Positions 8,472-14,922 of a stretch of DNA of 22,717 bases are shown here, in pieces. Location of the stretch: the NCBI GenBank assembly GCA_900555975.1, contig USNI01000003.1, positions 1-22,717 on the forward strand. The letters run 5' to 3'. The stretch comes from an uncultured Desulfovibrio sp. GTDB lineage: Bacteria > Desulfobacterota > Desulfovibrionia > Desulfovibrionales > Desulfovibrionaceae. Positions within the stretch are counted from its first letter, which is position 1, and each line of letters begins with the position of its first letter. Both the position numbers and the translations under genes were made by a program. Under the pieces are notes generated by a model that saw only the letters and a list, made by a program, of their open reading frames with translations, was not told the origin of the DNA and made no database searches.

Positions 8472-9002
8472 CTATCGTTCGGCCTGACCGTTCAACTCAT
8501 CGAGCACAGCCGTCCATCCTGCCTCTCTGGAAGCAGCCATGTTCAGTATGCGCTGATTGCGTGATCCACGGAAACGAAGCTCCAGAGACTTCTGTTCCTC
8601 CACAAAAGGTCCGTCCACCAGAAGATCAAGCAGCGAAAGCAGTTCACGGCAGCCGTCTTTCTGCAGCAGCTGTTCGAACGTGTAACCGCTGAATGCCATG
8701 AGATGATAACCTCGACGCTTCAACTCCGCTGCCAGAGGTGCCAGCGCCTCCGCCTGTTCAAAAGGCTCGCCGCCACTGAAGGTGATCCCGTGGACCAGCG
8801 GATCTCCCTGCATCCTCTCCAGAATCTCCTGCGCCGAAACCAGCGTTCCGCCTTCAAAATCCCAGGTCTGCGGATTCTGACACCCCTTGCAGTGCATACG
8901 GCAGCCCTGAAGAAAAAGCACGAAACGGAGTCCAGGCCCATCGACGATGGATTCCTCGATGATGCCGGCCACACGAAGCGTAATATCCTTCAGAGCGTCC
9001 AT
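8472..9002 (-). CDS. nrdG: Anaerobic ribonucleotide reductase activating protein (radical SAM)
   Basis: Radical-SAM activase that installs the glycyl radical on class III ribonucleotide reductase. The 176 residues have the CxxxCxxC [4Fe-4S] site at Cys34/Cys38/Cys41 ([12 protein letters not shown]), preceded by the usual [15 protein letters not shown] segment. ITFSGGEPF at about 73-81 is the SAM-contact motif. The gene converges on nrdD. Its start is 3 bp after the upstream unknown gene, with AAGGA 8 bp before the ATG, so the two are co-transcribed. Its substrate loop could be in NrdD, in the 61-aa protein, or in both. Confidence 0.95.
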   Translation of the reverse strand: MDALKDITLRVAGIIEESIVDGPGLRFVLFLQGCRMHCKGCQNPQTWDFEGGTLVSAQEILERMQGDPLVHGITFSGGEPFEQAEALAPLAAELKRRGYHLMAFSGYTFEQLLQKDGCRELLSLLDLLVDGPFVEEQKSLELRFRGSRNQRILNMAASREAGWTAVLDELNGQAER

Positions 9003-9005
9003 ATC

Positions 9006-9890
9006 TCAGTCCTTGTTCGGTTCAGGGATGACGGCCTCTTCCGGAACCTCGGCGATCTGCCCCTCGGTATCGGCCACACGGCCCTGCATCCAGAAGATCA
9101 TGTCCACGTCATCGCCTTCCTTGGGTTCATAGCCCTTGTAGCATATGCGTTCAGGCGCATAGATAATGGCATAGACGGGCTTTTCAGGGTTACCGAAGCC
9201 CACGCCGAAACGATATATCTTCATCTGCGACTTTTCCGGACCGAACATGAAGCTGTCCACATCGAAAATATTGGCCCGGCACTGGTACTCGCAGTAATGA
9301 TCCGTCACGTCAATGATGGTTTTGCCCTTGAGCGGAATCTTGAGCGCCGGCACATCAAGACGGGTCTTGTCGGGATGAGCCTTCATCCATTCCAGCGCGT
9401 GTTTCTCATAGGCAGGTCCCTGCGTCACCGTCAGCTCGTCAAGCAGCGCCCGGCGGATGGCAAAGCAAAGTCCGGAAAGAAGAAATTCACAGCTCTTTCC
9501 CTCGGCATCCTCGACGGCATCGCGGAAGAACAGCGGATCATAGAACCACAGCGGAGGAAAATCCTCGGGACCGGCCAGGATTTCTCCGGCATGTCCATCC
9601 TTCCAGGGAAAGGTCTTTCTGATGGTCAGCGTGTTGGCAAAGCCCTCCATAAGAGGCGATACCGCCACGGCGCTCAGTCTGCCTTCGGGCTTTCCGGCCA
9701 TGAGCACAGAGGTGCGCAGGAGCGAATCACTGGGCCAGGCCATGAGCATGCGCTCGATCTTCTCGTCCTTCATGCCCCACACGGGACGGCTGCCGCCTAA
9801 TTCCAGCGTCGTCGTCACAACGCCGAGAATATCATCAGAACCAACGCCGAGGGCGAACCATTTGTCCCCCATGCTTTCAATATGCTGCAT
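9006..9890 (-). CDS. Unrecognised 294-residue soluble protein, co-transcribed with nrdG
   Basis: I do not recognise this protein. It has no signal peptide or membrane span. It is aromatic-rich and mixed in composition, with segments such as FPPLWFYDPLFF, DVTDHYCEYQCRANIFD and YGFG-like strands near the C-terminus, and ends in an acidic tail (about 275-294). Third-position composition matches the neighbouring real genes, and it lies 3 bp upstream of nrdG, so it is a genuine gene. ATG 9890 has GGAAAAG 7 bp upstream; a second in-frame ATG at 9872 has no better ribosome site. The frame stays open up to 10016, but that part lies over the promoter candidate and reads poorly. A link to deoxynucleotide metabolism is suggested only by position. 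Confidence 0.85.
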   Translation of the reverse strand: MQHIESMGDKWFALGVGSDDILGVVTTTLELGGSRPVWGMKDEKIERMLMAWPSDSLLRTSVLMAGKPEGRLSAVAVSPLMEGFANTLTIRKTFPWKDGHAGEILAGPEDFPPLWFYDPLFFRDAVEDAEGKSCEFLLSGLCFAIRRALLDELTVTQGPAYEKHALEWMKAHPDKTRLDVPALKIPLKGKTIIDVTDHYCEYQCRANIFDVDSFMFGPEKSQMKIYRFGVGFGNPEKPVYAIIYAPERICYKGYEPKEGDDVDMIFWMQGRVADTEGQIAEVPEEAVIPEPNKD

Positions 9891-10188
9891 ACGACTTTTC
9901 CATACGTAGTAGAAATTTGACGTTACCTGCCCGGAAGGCAAAGCAAACGACCTGCGGAAGCATAGCACAGGGAGTACCGGCAAAACAATAGGCGAAAACG
10001 TCCCCTGTCGGGGCACCCTGCCTCACACGGTATCCCGGAGTGTCGAACAGCCGGGACACGGATCCTGCCCGTACCGTCATCGCACCACAACGTCCAGCTC
10101 CGACTCGAAAACCGGACCCGCGCCCCTCCCCGACGTGCCGTCGGAACATGACGGCATCGCCTGCCCGAAGCGCACGAAGGGCTTCCAT
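9877..10188 (-). CDS. Possible 103-residue ORF (doubtful)
   Basis: An open frame beginning MEALRALRAGDAVMFRR with a reasonable AGGA site about 6 bp before the ATG. It ends 14 bp inside the next gene. Against it: codon use (many CGA, CGG and GGA) is unlike the neighbours, a promoter candidate lies inside it at 9959-9988, and I see no domain. It is recorded only because it fills most of the longest unexplained stretch. Confidence 0.2.
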   Translation of the reverse strand: MEALRALRAGDAVMFRRHVGEGRGSGFRVGAGRCGAMTVRAGSVSRLFDTPGYRVRQGAPTGDVFAYCFAGTPCAMLPQVVCFAFRAGNVKFLLRMEKSYAAY

Positions 10189-10322
10189 CTTTTTCCTGAG
10201 ATCAGAATCCCGGCAATCATGCTTCGTACGGAGCTTCTTGTCCGTCCGGGACAAAAGAGGAGCAGAACTTTTCCGACTGGACCGGATGGGGCATCCCGTA
10301 TGCCGGGACACTGCGCCGTCCT
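9891..10322. other. Long stretch with no confident gene upstream of the unknown gene-nrdG unit
   Basis: 432 bp. It contains the promoter candidate at 9959-9988, a doubtful minus-strand ORF, and a short hairpin (TCCCGG/CCGGGA around 10031-10054). I see no RNA gene, repeat or mobile-element remnant. Confidence 0.5.
9959..9988 (-). promoter_or_regulatory. Candidate promoter of the unknown gene-nrdG unit
   Basis: Minus strand: TTGTTT at 9988-9983, an 18-bp spacer, TATGCT at 9964-9959. It predicts a leader of about 60 nt before ATG 9890. Confidence 0.5.
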
Positions 10323-10358
10323 AAAAAAAATGCCGAAGGCATACGCCCGCGGCATTTT
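10323..10358 (-). terminator. Terminator of the yeiH-small membrane protein transcript
   Basis: Minus strand: AAAATGCCG pairs with CGGCATTTT (9 bp) around a 14-nt loop, and a run of eight T follows. An alternative inner hairpin (ATGCC/GGCAT) shares the same 3' arm. It lies 23 bp after the small gene. Confidence 0.85.
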
Positions 10359-10381
10359 ATGATGTTTCCGAAAAACAACGC

Positions 10382-10648
10382 CTATATGGAGGAAGCCCTG
10401 AGTTCTATGGCCTTCTGCACGGCCTCGCGGGAAGCCATTTCGCTTTCAAGGGTAATCGGAACATCCGTATAGTAAATGGCTCCGGCAGAAATATCGTATC
10501 TGGCCTGCTCATCACGAGAATGACGAAGAGGTGGAACCACGTCGTACACCCACGGAAGAAATTCACCCAAGAACAGCCAGGTGACGATGCTCAGAACAAC
10601 GAGCTTCACCCATGCGACCTTTCTGCTGGAAGAGGAGAGAGAAGTCAT
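10382..10648 (-). CDS. Small single-span membrane protein downstream of the YeiH transporter
   Basis: 88 residues, family not recognised. Residues 10-35 form one hydrophobic helix (VKLVVLSIVTWLFLGEFLPWV). A positive N-terminus before it suggests N-in. The remaining 50 residues are polar, with no Cys or motif. ATG 10648 has a weak TTGGA 8 bp upstream and sits just below a very stable hairpin. An upstream in-frame GTG at 10690 would put the hairpin in the coding region and lacks a ribosome site. The shared transcript suggests an accessory subunit or partner of the transporter (inference). Confidence 0.75.
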   Translation of the reverse strand: MTSLSSSSRKVAWVKLVVLSIVTWLFLGEFLPWVYDVVPPLRHSRDEQARYDISAGAIYYTDVPITLESEMASREAVQKAIELRASSI

Positions 10649-10660
10649 GATACATCCAAA

Positions 10661-10688
10661 GTCCGCACCGCCCGAAGGCGGTGCGGAC
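10661..10688 (-). promoter_or_regulatory. Ultrastable intercistronic UUCG hairpin
   Basis: A perfect 12-bp GC-rich stem closed, in the mRNA sense, by a C(UUCG)G tetraloop. It lies 20 bp after the yeiH stop and 12 bp before the next start. Only TTT follows, so it is not a good terminator. It probably protects the 3' end of yeiH mRNA or reduces expression of the downstream gene (inference). Confidence 0.7.
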
Positions 10689-10708
10689 ACAGTTTCATAG
10701 ATTCACGC

Positions 10709-12415
10709 TTAGATGCTGGCGGTGATTTCCGGGAACACCTTGTAGAACATGATCCAGGCCATCAGGAGGGTCAGAGCCAGGTTGAAGGACTGACCGCAGA
10801 CGTACAGGATGATGGGCTTGCCGCCCTTGAAGTAGCCGGCAAGTTCCTTGAAGTTCGTGGCGAGACCGATGGAAATGAAGGCCAGAGCGAAGAACCAGCC
10901 GCGCAGAGGCACGGTGATCTTGTTGACGCCGTTGGAAATCAGAGCGTTGCTGATGTCGGAGCCGAGGTTGCCGGCGATCGTGGACAGCACGATGGAGGCA
11001 GTGAGGAAGCCGATGACGAACTTGGGGAAGCGGTTCCAGATTTCCATGGGACCGACCTTCACGCCTTCTTCATGAGCTTCAACCTTGGTGGCGAAGTAGA
11101 TGGCCACGCAGAAGGCGCTCACGCCGATAAGGACGTTCTGGATCATCTTGATGGTAGCAGCAACCTGCAGAGCCTTGGGACCGATGAAGGCACCGGCAGC
11201 GGCCACGGAACCCGTGGCGTCGATGGTACCGCCGATCCAGGCGCCGCCCAGAACTTCAGGCATACCGACAGCCTTGATGAAGGCAGGCATGGCAATCATC
11301 ATGATGGCGGTGAACACCATGGAAAGACCAACGGACAGGGTCAGTTCTTCCTTCTTCGCGCGGCAGGCAGCGGCCACGGCGATGGCGGCGGAGGTACCGC
11401 ACACGGACATGTCGGCGGAGATGGTGATGTTCAGGGTCCTGGAGGGCATCTTCAGGACGGTCTGACCGAAGATGTAGGTGGACACCAGAACGATGGGGGT
11501 AACAACCCAGGCCACGAAGATGCCGGGGATACCGATGGCAAGGATCTTGTTGAACAGAACTTCAGCGCCGAGCAGCACGAGACCGGCCTTGATGAAGTAT
11601 TCCACCTGCACGGCGGGCTTCATCCACTTGGGAGTGCCGATGGTGTTGGCAACCACCATACCAACGATGATGGACCAGATTTCGGCATTGAGGCCGTAGG
11701 TAGCCGTGGGCTTGTAGCCGCCGAGGAAGTTGGCGAACAGGCAGAGCGCGTACACACCGAGGAAGCCGATGAAGTACTGAACAACGTTGAAGCCCATGAC
11801 GCCCATACCGACGGCGGTGATCACACCGAGGCTGATGCCGAGGATGATGAGACCGGGGATCAGGTTGGTGTCGGAACCGACCTTGGCCTTGGCCTTGGCA
11901 GCGTCGCTGTCGGCCTTCTGCCAGGCGGCGATGGCGGTTTCGGCAGCCTTGTTCAGGTCGGCGTTCTGGAAGGAAGCGGCGGAAGCGGCGTCCTGAGCGG
12001 CCTTGGCAACGGTAAGAGCTTCGGCGGCAGCCTTGGCGGCAGCTTCAGCCGCGGGCTTGGCGGATTCGTCCATGTGGGTCACGAAGGAATCCATGGGATT
12101 GCCGGACCACTTGGCGGGAGTCTTGAGGTAGCTGATGATGGCCTTGGCGGCGGGCAGCTTGTTACCGGCAACGCCCTTCTTGGCGGCCTGAGCCTGAATC
12201 AGCTCGATGGTCTTGATGGGTTTGGTCTGCTCGGCGGAGATGACGGCATCATACTTACTGAGCTGAGCTTCAATGTCGGCGCGACCGCCCATCATGATGA
12301 GACCGGAAATGATCAGGATGAAAAAGCCGATCCAGATCGCCCAGTAGTCTTCCTTCAGCCAAAGGTCAGACCATTTCGCACGGCCATCGTCAACGACAAT
12401 GTTTTCATTAGCCAT
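10709..12415 (-). CDS. YeiH-family putative sulfate exporter with long N-terminal insertion
   Basis: Inner-membrane transporter of the YeiH/UPF0324 family, annotated as putative sulfate exporters; substrates are mostly unproven. The 568 residues exceed the usual length of about 340. TM1 (about 24-42) is followed by a polar Ala/Lys/Asp-rich segment (about 44-184) predicted helical or coiled-coil and with no membrane span. The transporter core then starts at about 185, with about ten helices and family-like segments such as SADMSVCGTSAAIAVAAACRA and IGGTIDATGSVAAAGAFIG. Codon use is strongly biased to a few codons, suggesting high expression. AGGGGA lies 7 bp before the ATG. It is transcribed with the small membrane protein. 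A role in exporting sulfate or a sulfonate-derived anion is an inference from family and organism. Confidence 0.88.
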   Translation of the reverse strand: MANENIVVDDGRAKWSDLWLKEDYWAIWIGFFILIISGLIMMGGRADIEAQLSKYDAVISAEQTKPIKTIELIQAQAAKKGVAGNKLPAAKAIISYLKTPAKWSGNPMDSFVTHMDESAKPAAEAAAKAAAEALTVAKAAQDAASAASFQNADLNKAAETAIAAWQKADSDAAKAKAKVGSDTNLIPGLIILGISLGVITAVGMGVMGFNVVQYFIGFLGVYALCLFANFLGGYKPTATYGLNAEIWSIIVGMVVANTIGTPKWMKPAVQVEYFIKAGLVLLGAEVLFNKILAIGIPGIFVAWVVTPIVLVSTYIFGQTVLKMPSRTLNITISADMSVCGTSAAIAVAAACRAKKEELTLSVGLSMVFTAIMMIAMPAFIKAVGMPEVLGGAWIGGTIDATGSVAAAGAFIGPKALQVAATIKMIQNVLIGVSAFCVAIYFATKVEAHEEGVKVGPMEIWNRFPKFVIGFLTASIVLSTIAGNLGSDISNALISNGVNKITVPLRGWFFALAFISIGLATNFKELAGYFKGGKPIILYVCGQSFNLALTLLMAWIMFYKVFPEITASI

Positions 12416-12472
12416 AAAAAGTCCCCTGCTTAAAAAATTAAAAACAAACTCTCCTCAGGCCCATTTGTACCT

Positions 12473-12510
12473 TCAATAACAAACTCATGCTCTATTGACA
12501 AGTATTTGTC
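12473..12510 (-). promoter_or_regulatory. yeiH promoter with overlapping palindrome
   Basis: Minus strand: TTGTCA at 12501-12496, a 17-bp spacer, TATTGA at 12478-12473. A perfect inverted repeat, GACAA-N4-TTGTC (12497-12510), covers the -35 box and could be a repressor or CRP/FNR-type operator. The predicted leader of about 50 nt is AT-rich. Confidence 0.6.
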
Positions 12511-12532
12511 TTCTGCCCCGTCTTTCAGCGGG

Positions 12533-12552
12533 AAAAAAGGCTCATGCCAGCC
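12533..12552 (-). terminator. Short terminator after the TPR gene
   Basis: Minus strand: GGCT/AGCC stem with a 6-nt loop, followed by six T. The stem is short, so this is only a moderate candidate. Confidence 0.4.
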
Positions 12553-12670
12553 CGAGCATGACCGTTATGAAAAGTAAAACCGGCGTCGAAAAAACCAGAC
12601 TGGCCCTCGCGCCGGAGGCAGATTCGTAGAACTGCCCGCTCTTCGTACAAAAAAACGCTTTTTTACGCAA
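12542..12670 (-). CDS. Possible 42-residue hydrophobic-tail peptide (doubtful)
   Basis: A TTG-started frame overlapping the last 8 bp of the TPR gene. It reads a basic start (RKKAFFCTK), a polar middle, then one hydrophobic stretch (SLVFSTPVLLFITVMLGLA) up to the stop. The composition looks like a small membrane peptide, but there is no clear ribosome site and the stop falls inside the terminator stem. Confidence 0.2.
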   Translation of the reverse strand: MRKKAFFCTKSGQFYESASGARASLVFSTPVLLFITVMLGLA

Positions 12671-13310
12671 GCCCGTCAGAAGGCTTTTTTGCGGATTCCT
12701 CAAGGAGCTTCCAATAGTCGTCCGCAACGTCGTAACCGAACTCGCAGGCCTTCTCCGCGTATTCTCTGGCTTTTTCCACATCACCGAGTTCAAAGCAGGC
12801 CAGAGAGAGATTGTTCCACGCAGGCGCAAACGAAGGCTCCTGCTGAAGCACCATGCGGCTCATTTCGGCGCTCTTCTCGTACTCGCCCTTCATATAGAGA
12901 GCGGAAGCAAACGTGGCACGGGCCTGCAGATACTTGGGATCCCAGGTGAGAGCCTTGTGGAGAGCGGAAATAGCTTCGTCCACTTCTCCCTTCTGGAGAT
13001 GCACAAAGCCTATGTTGCCCCAGGCGATGGGGAACTTCGCACGACATTCCGCCGCTTCCTTGTTGTACTGCATGCATCCGTCAAGATCGCCGCGGCGCAG
13101 GCAGAGTCCGCCGAGCTGCACAAAGGCCTCGGCCATGTGCGCAGAATTACGAACGGCATTCAGGAAACATTCCTCGGCCTCGGCATAGTCGCCGAGAGAA
13201 AGCATGGCGACGCCAAGATTGTAATGATGGATGGCGCATTTGGGATCTTTCTCAATGGCCTCCTGAAGATCGTGAATATACTCATGAATATCGGTATAGC
13301 GGTCTTTCAT
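12663..13310 (-). CDS. TPR-repeat protein
   Basis: 215 residues made almost entirely of about five tetratricopeptide repeats (about 26-59, 60-93, 94-127, 128-161 and 162-195), with recurrent patterns such as NLGVAMLSLGDYAEAEECF and AWNNLSLACFELGDVEKA. It has no signal peptide or membrane span, so it is probably a cytosolic protein-binding scaffold. The ATG overlaps the stop of the preceding gene by 4 bp, so it is the last gene of a three-gene unit. The partner is unknown. Confidence 0.9.
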   Translation of the reverse strand: MKDRYTDIHEYIHDLQEAIEKDPKCAIHHYNLGVAMLSLGDYAEAEECFLNAVRNSAHMAEAFVQLGGLCLRRGDLDGCMQYNKEAAECRAKFPIAWGNIGFVHLQKGEVDEAISALHKALTWDPKYLQARATFASALYMKGEYEKSAEMSRMVLQQEPSFAPAWNNLSLACFELGDVEKAREYAEKACEFGYDVADDYWKLLEESAKKPSDGLA

Positions 13311-13708
13311 CGGATATGACCTTCCTTCTTTAGAAGTTCCTGATACCAGGCGGCAAATTCATAGGCGCCCAGAAACTTGTCCTGTTTGTTCACCACGCCG
13401 ATGGCGGCCTCCATGGCCCCCTGAAGAAAGGCCTCGCTGGGATCGGATTCTCCGGAAAGCTGAGCCTCGCACTTCTTTGAATGCACAAATTCCTGCATGA
13501 GCTGCTGAGCGGTACGCTTGGTGATGTCCGTGCGTATCTCCACGGGATCATTGGGTTCCGGAAAAGGATCCCACTTGTCATACCCTATGCGGTCAATGAA
13601 CTTGCGACGACGGGGCGGTATCTTTTCATACAGATCGCGCTTGAGTTTTTCCTCCTCGGCGGTAAGAGCGCGAGGCTTCTCATTGCGCAGCAGCGGAGCG
13701 ATGGACAT
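13307..13708 (-). CDS. Conserved-looking protein of unknown function (133 aa)
   Basis: Not recognised. It is a soluble, charged protein with a Lys/Arg/Glu-rich N-terminal half (residues 10-40, with KIPPRRRKFIDRIGYDKWDPFPEP) and a helical C-terminal half ending in an aromatic patch (EFAAWYQELLKKEG). AAGGAG lies 6 bp before the ATG. It starts 2 bp after the YkgJ-type gene and overlaps the TPR gene by 4 bp, so the three are translated as a unit. This tight packing supports a real gene. Confidence 0.85.
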   Translation of the reverse strand: MSIAPLLRNEKPRALTAEEEKLKRDLYEKIPPRRRKFIDRIGYDKWDPFPEPNDPVEIRTDITKRTAQQLMQEFVHSKKCEAQLSGESDPSEAFLQGAMEAAIGVVNKQDKFLGAYEFAAWYQELLKKEGHIR

Positions 13709-13710
13709 GA

Positions 13711-14379
13711 CTACTCCTTGGGGGCCGGTCCTATGCCGAGATAGGCGTCATCATACTTGGTGATGAGCGCCATGGACACGGGAACGTACACTCTGTGCAG
13801 TTCACGAAAACGGGAGCCTATGGCCGCACCGATGCGACGGCTCATGTCGGCCAGACGATCCTGTATGCGGTCAAGAGCAACCGTTGGATACGCCTGTCCC
13901 TTTTTGAAGTGACACTCTCCGCAGACATGGGCCTTGCCGTGTATGGAAGTAGGTATGCCGTAAAGCCGGCAGGTAATGGGGCGATGTTCATAAAGCAGGC
14001 ACGTGTCGTCAAGGCCCAGCAGAGGACAGCGGACTCTTTCCCTGGCAGCCTCCACCATGATCTCTTCATCGGACATTCCCTGACGGGCCTGCTGGAAATA
14101 GTGGCGCTTGAGACGGGCAAGCTGACGATCGGCGTCGCTTGCGGCCTGAAGCACGGCGGAACGGCGGATGCCGAAGTCAAATTCCTTGTTGAATGCCCGG
14201 TTCAGCGCCATGGCCTCCACAAGGGAAAGATCGAAGGCCGCATGGCAGCAGCTGCTGCAGCCCGAGGCACAGGCCACCTCTTCAGGAAACTGGTTCTTCA
14301 CACGCTCGAAAAGCTGATCGGCCTGCGCGGCAAGCTGTGCATACTCCTGAAAAATAGCGTCCAATTCCGGGTTGGTCAT
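13711..14379 (-). CDS. YkgJ-family cysteine-cluster protein
   Basis: 222 residues of the YkgJ/CxxCxxCC family, thought to bind zinc or an Fe-S cluster; the function is unclear. The motif CASGCSSCC (Cys37, Cys41, Cys44, Cys45) is followed by RCPLLGLDDTCLLYEHRPITCRLYG and HVCGECHF, as in the family. The two adjacent ATGs at 14382 and 14379 share a GGGA site; I use the second for spacing. A longer in-frame start at 14424 falls inside the terminator stem and is rejected. Only 25 bp separate the upstream terminator from the ATG and I see no promoter there, so expression may depend on readthrough from the ferredoxin gene. Confidence 0.87.
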   Translation of the reverse strand: MTNPELDAIFQEYAQLAAQADQLFERVKNQFPEEVACASGCSSCCHAAFDLSLVEAMALNRAFNKEFDFGIRRSAVLQAASDADRQLARLKRHYFQQARQGMSDEEIMVEAARERVRCPLLGLDDTCLLYEHRPITCRLYGIPTSIHGKAHVCGECHFKKGQAYPTVALDRIQDRLADMSRRIGAAIGSRFRELHRVYVPVSMALITKYDDAYLGIGPAPKE

Positions 14380-14403
14380 CATAGTTCCCACTGAAAAACG
14401 TTT

Positions 14404-14438
14404 AAAAAACCGCCGGATGAGCAAAGCCCATCCGGCGG
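14404..14438 (-). terminator. Terminator after the ferredoxin gene
   Basis: A perfect 10-bp stem (CCGCCGGATG/CATCCGGCGG), a 9-nt loop, and then six T on the minus strand. It ends the hairpin chain that starts at 14561. Confidence 0.88.
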
Positions 14439-14455
14439 CAACAGGCTCACATGGG

Positions 14456-14561
14456 CCGTCGCAGCGCGACGGTTCAGTCAGCTTCGCGGATGACTCCGAT
14501 CATCCGCAGGCCTTCCGCAAAAGCGTCCGGCCCGGACGGCCTGAGCCGCCCTCGCCGAGGG
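14456..14561 (-). other. Chain of four perfect hairpins in the ferredoxin 3' region
   Basis: In mRNA order: CCCTC-GGC-GAGGG (14561-14549), CGTCCG-GGC-CGGACG (14538-14524), GCGGATGA-N6-TCATCCGC (14507-14486) and CCGTCGC-N3-GCGACGG (14472-14456). The terminator hairpin at 14404-14438 is the fifth. All stems are perfect and closely spaced. This could be a structured 3' UTR or a small RNA; I do not recognise a known family. Confidence 0.55.
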
Positions 14562-14579
14562 AAAATCTCCCCACGGACG

Positions 14580-14768
14580 TTAGTCTTCTTCGATCACGAT
14601 GGCGTCGTGTTCGCAAACGCCGGTGCAGGATTCGCAGCCGAGGCATTCTTCGGCGTTCACGGGATCGCTCTTGCCGTCATGCAGTTCCCACACGGAAACA
14701 GGGCAGATGTCCACGCACTGGCCGCAGCCGACGCACTTGTCCGCATCAAAAATAATCTTGTAGCCCAT
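14580..14768 (-). CDS. Small 2[4Fe-4S] ferredoxin
   Basis: 62-residue electron carrier. Two cluster motifs are visible: CVGCGQCVDICP (Cys12, 15, 18, 22) and CLGCESCTGVCE (Cys42, 45, 48, 52). The second lacks the usual Pro after the last Cys. The C-terminus is acidic. ATG 14768 has GGAGG 5 bp upstream; an ATG four codons earlier has none. The gene has its own promoter (14859-14887) and terminator, so it is expressed alone or with partial readthrough into the YkgJ cluster. The leader contains two small stem-loops (GGATAC/GTATCC and GCCGAA/TTCGGC), the second just before the ribosome site. The electron partner is unknown. Confidence 0.93.
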   Translation of the reverse strand: MGYKIIFDADKCVGCGQCVDICPVSVWELHDGKSDPVNAEECLGCESCTGVCEHDAIVIEED

Positions 14769-14858
14769 AACAGCCTCCAATGTTCGGCCGAAAGATTTCG
14801 GCGCAAGTTAATAATTCCGAGTTGAGCAGGATACCTGTCTGGAGTATCCGATGCATGA

Positions 14859-14887
14859 GGGATAGCCTGTGCGACACACGCTGTCAA
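14859..14887 (-). promoter_or_regulatory. Ferredoxin promoter
   Basis: Minus strand: TTGACA at 14887-14882, a 17-bp spacer, TATCCC at 14864-14859. It predicts a leader of about 85 nt. The promoter lies just after the thrC stop. Confidence 0.65.
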
Positions 14888-14922
14888 GCGGCTTCTCCCG
14901 AAACGACACGCATCCGCCACCC

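Noticed and set aside
10520..12433. 637-codon open frame antisense to the YeiH-type gene
   Set aside because: Low-complexity Gly/His/Asp product caused by the strongly biased codons of the transporter gene.
14380..14424. N-terminal extension of the YkgJ-type protein
   Set aside because: The longer start lies inside the terminator stem-loop; the ATG pair near 14380 has the ribosome site.
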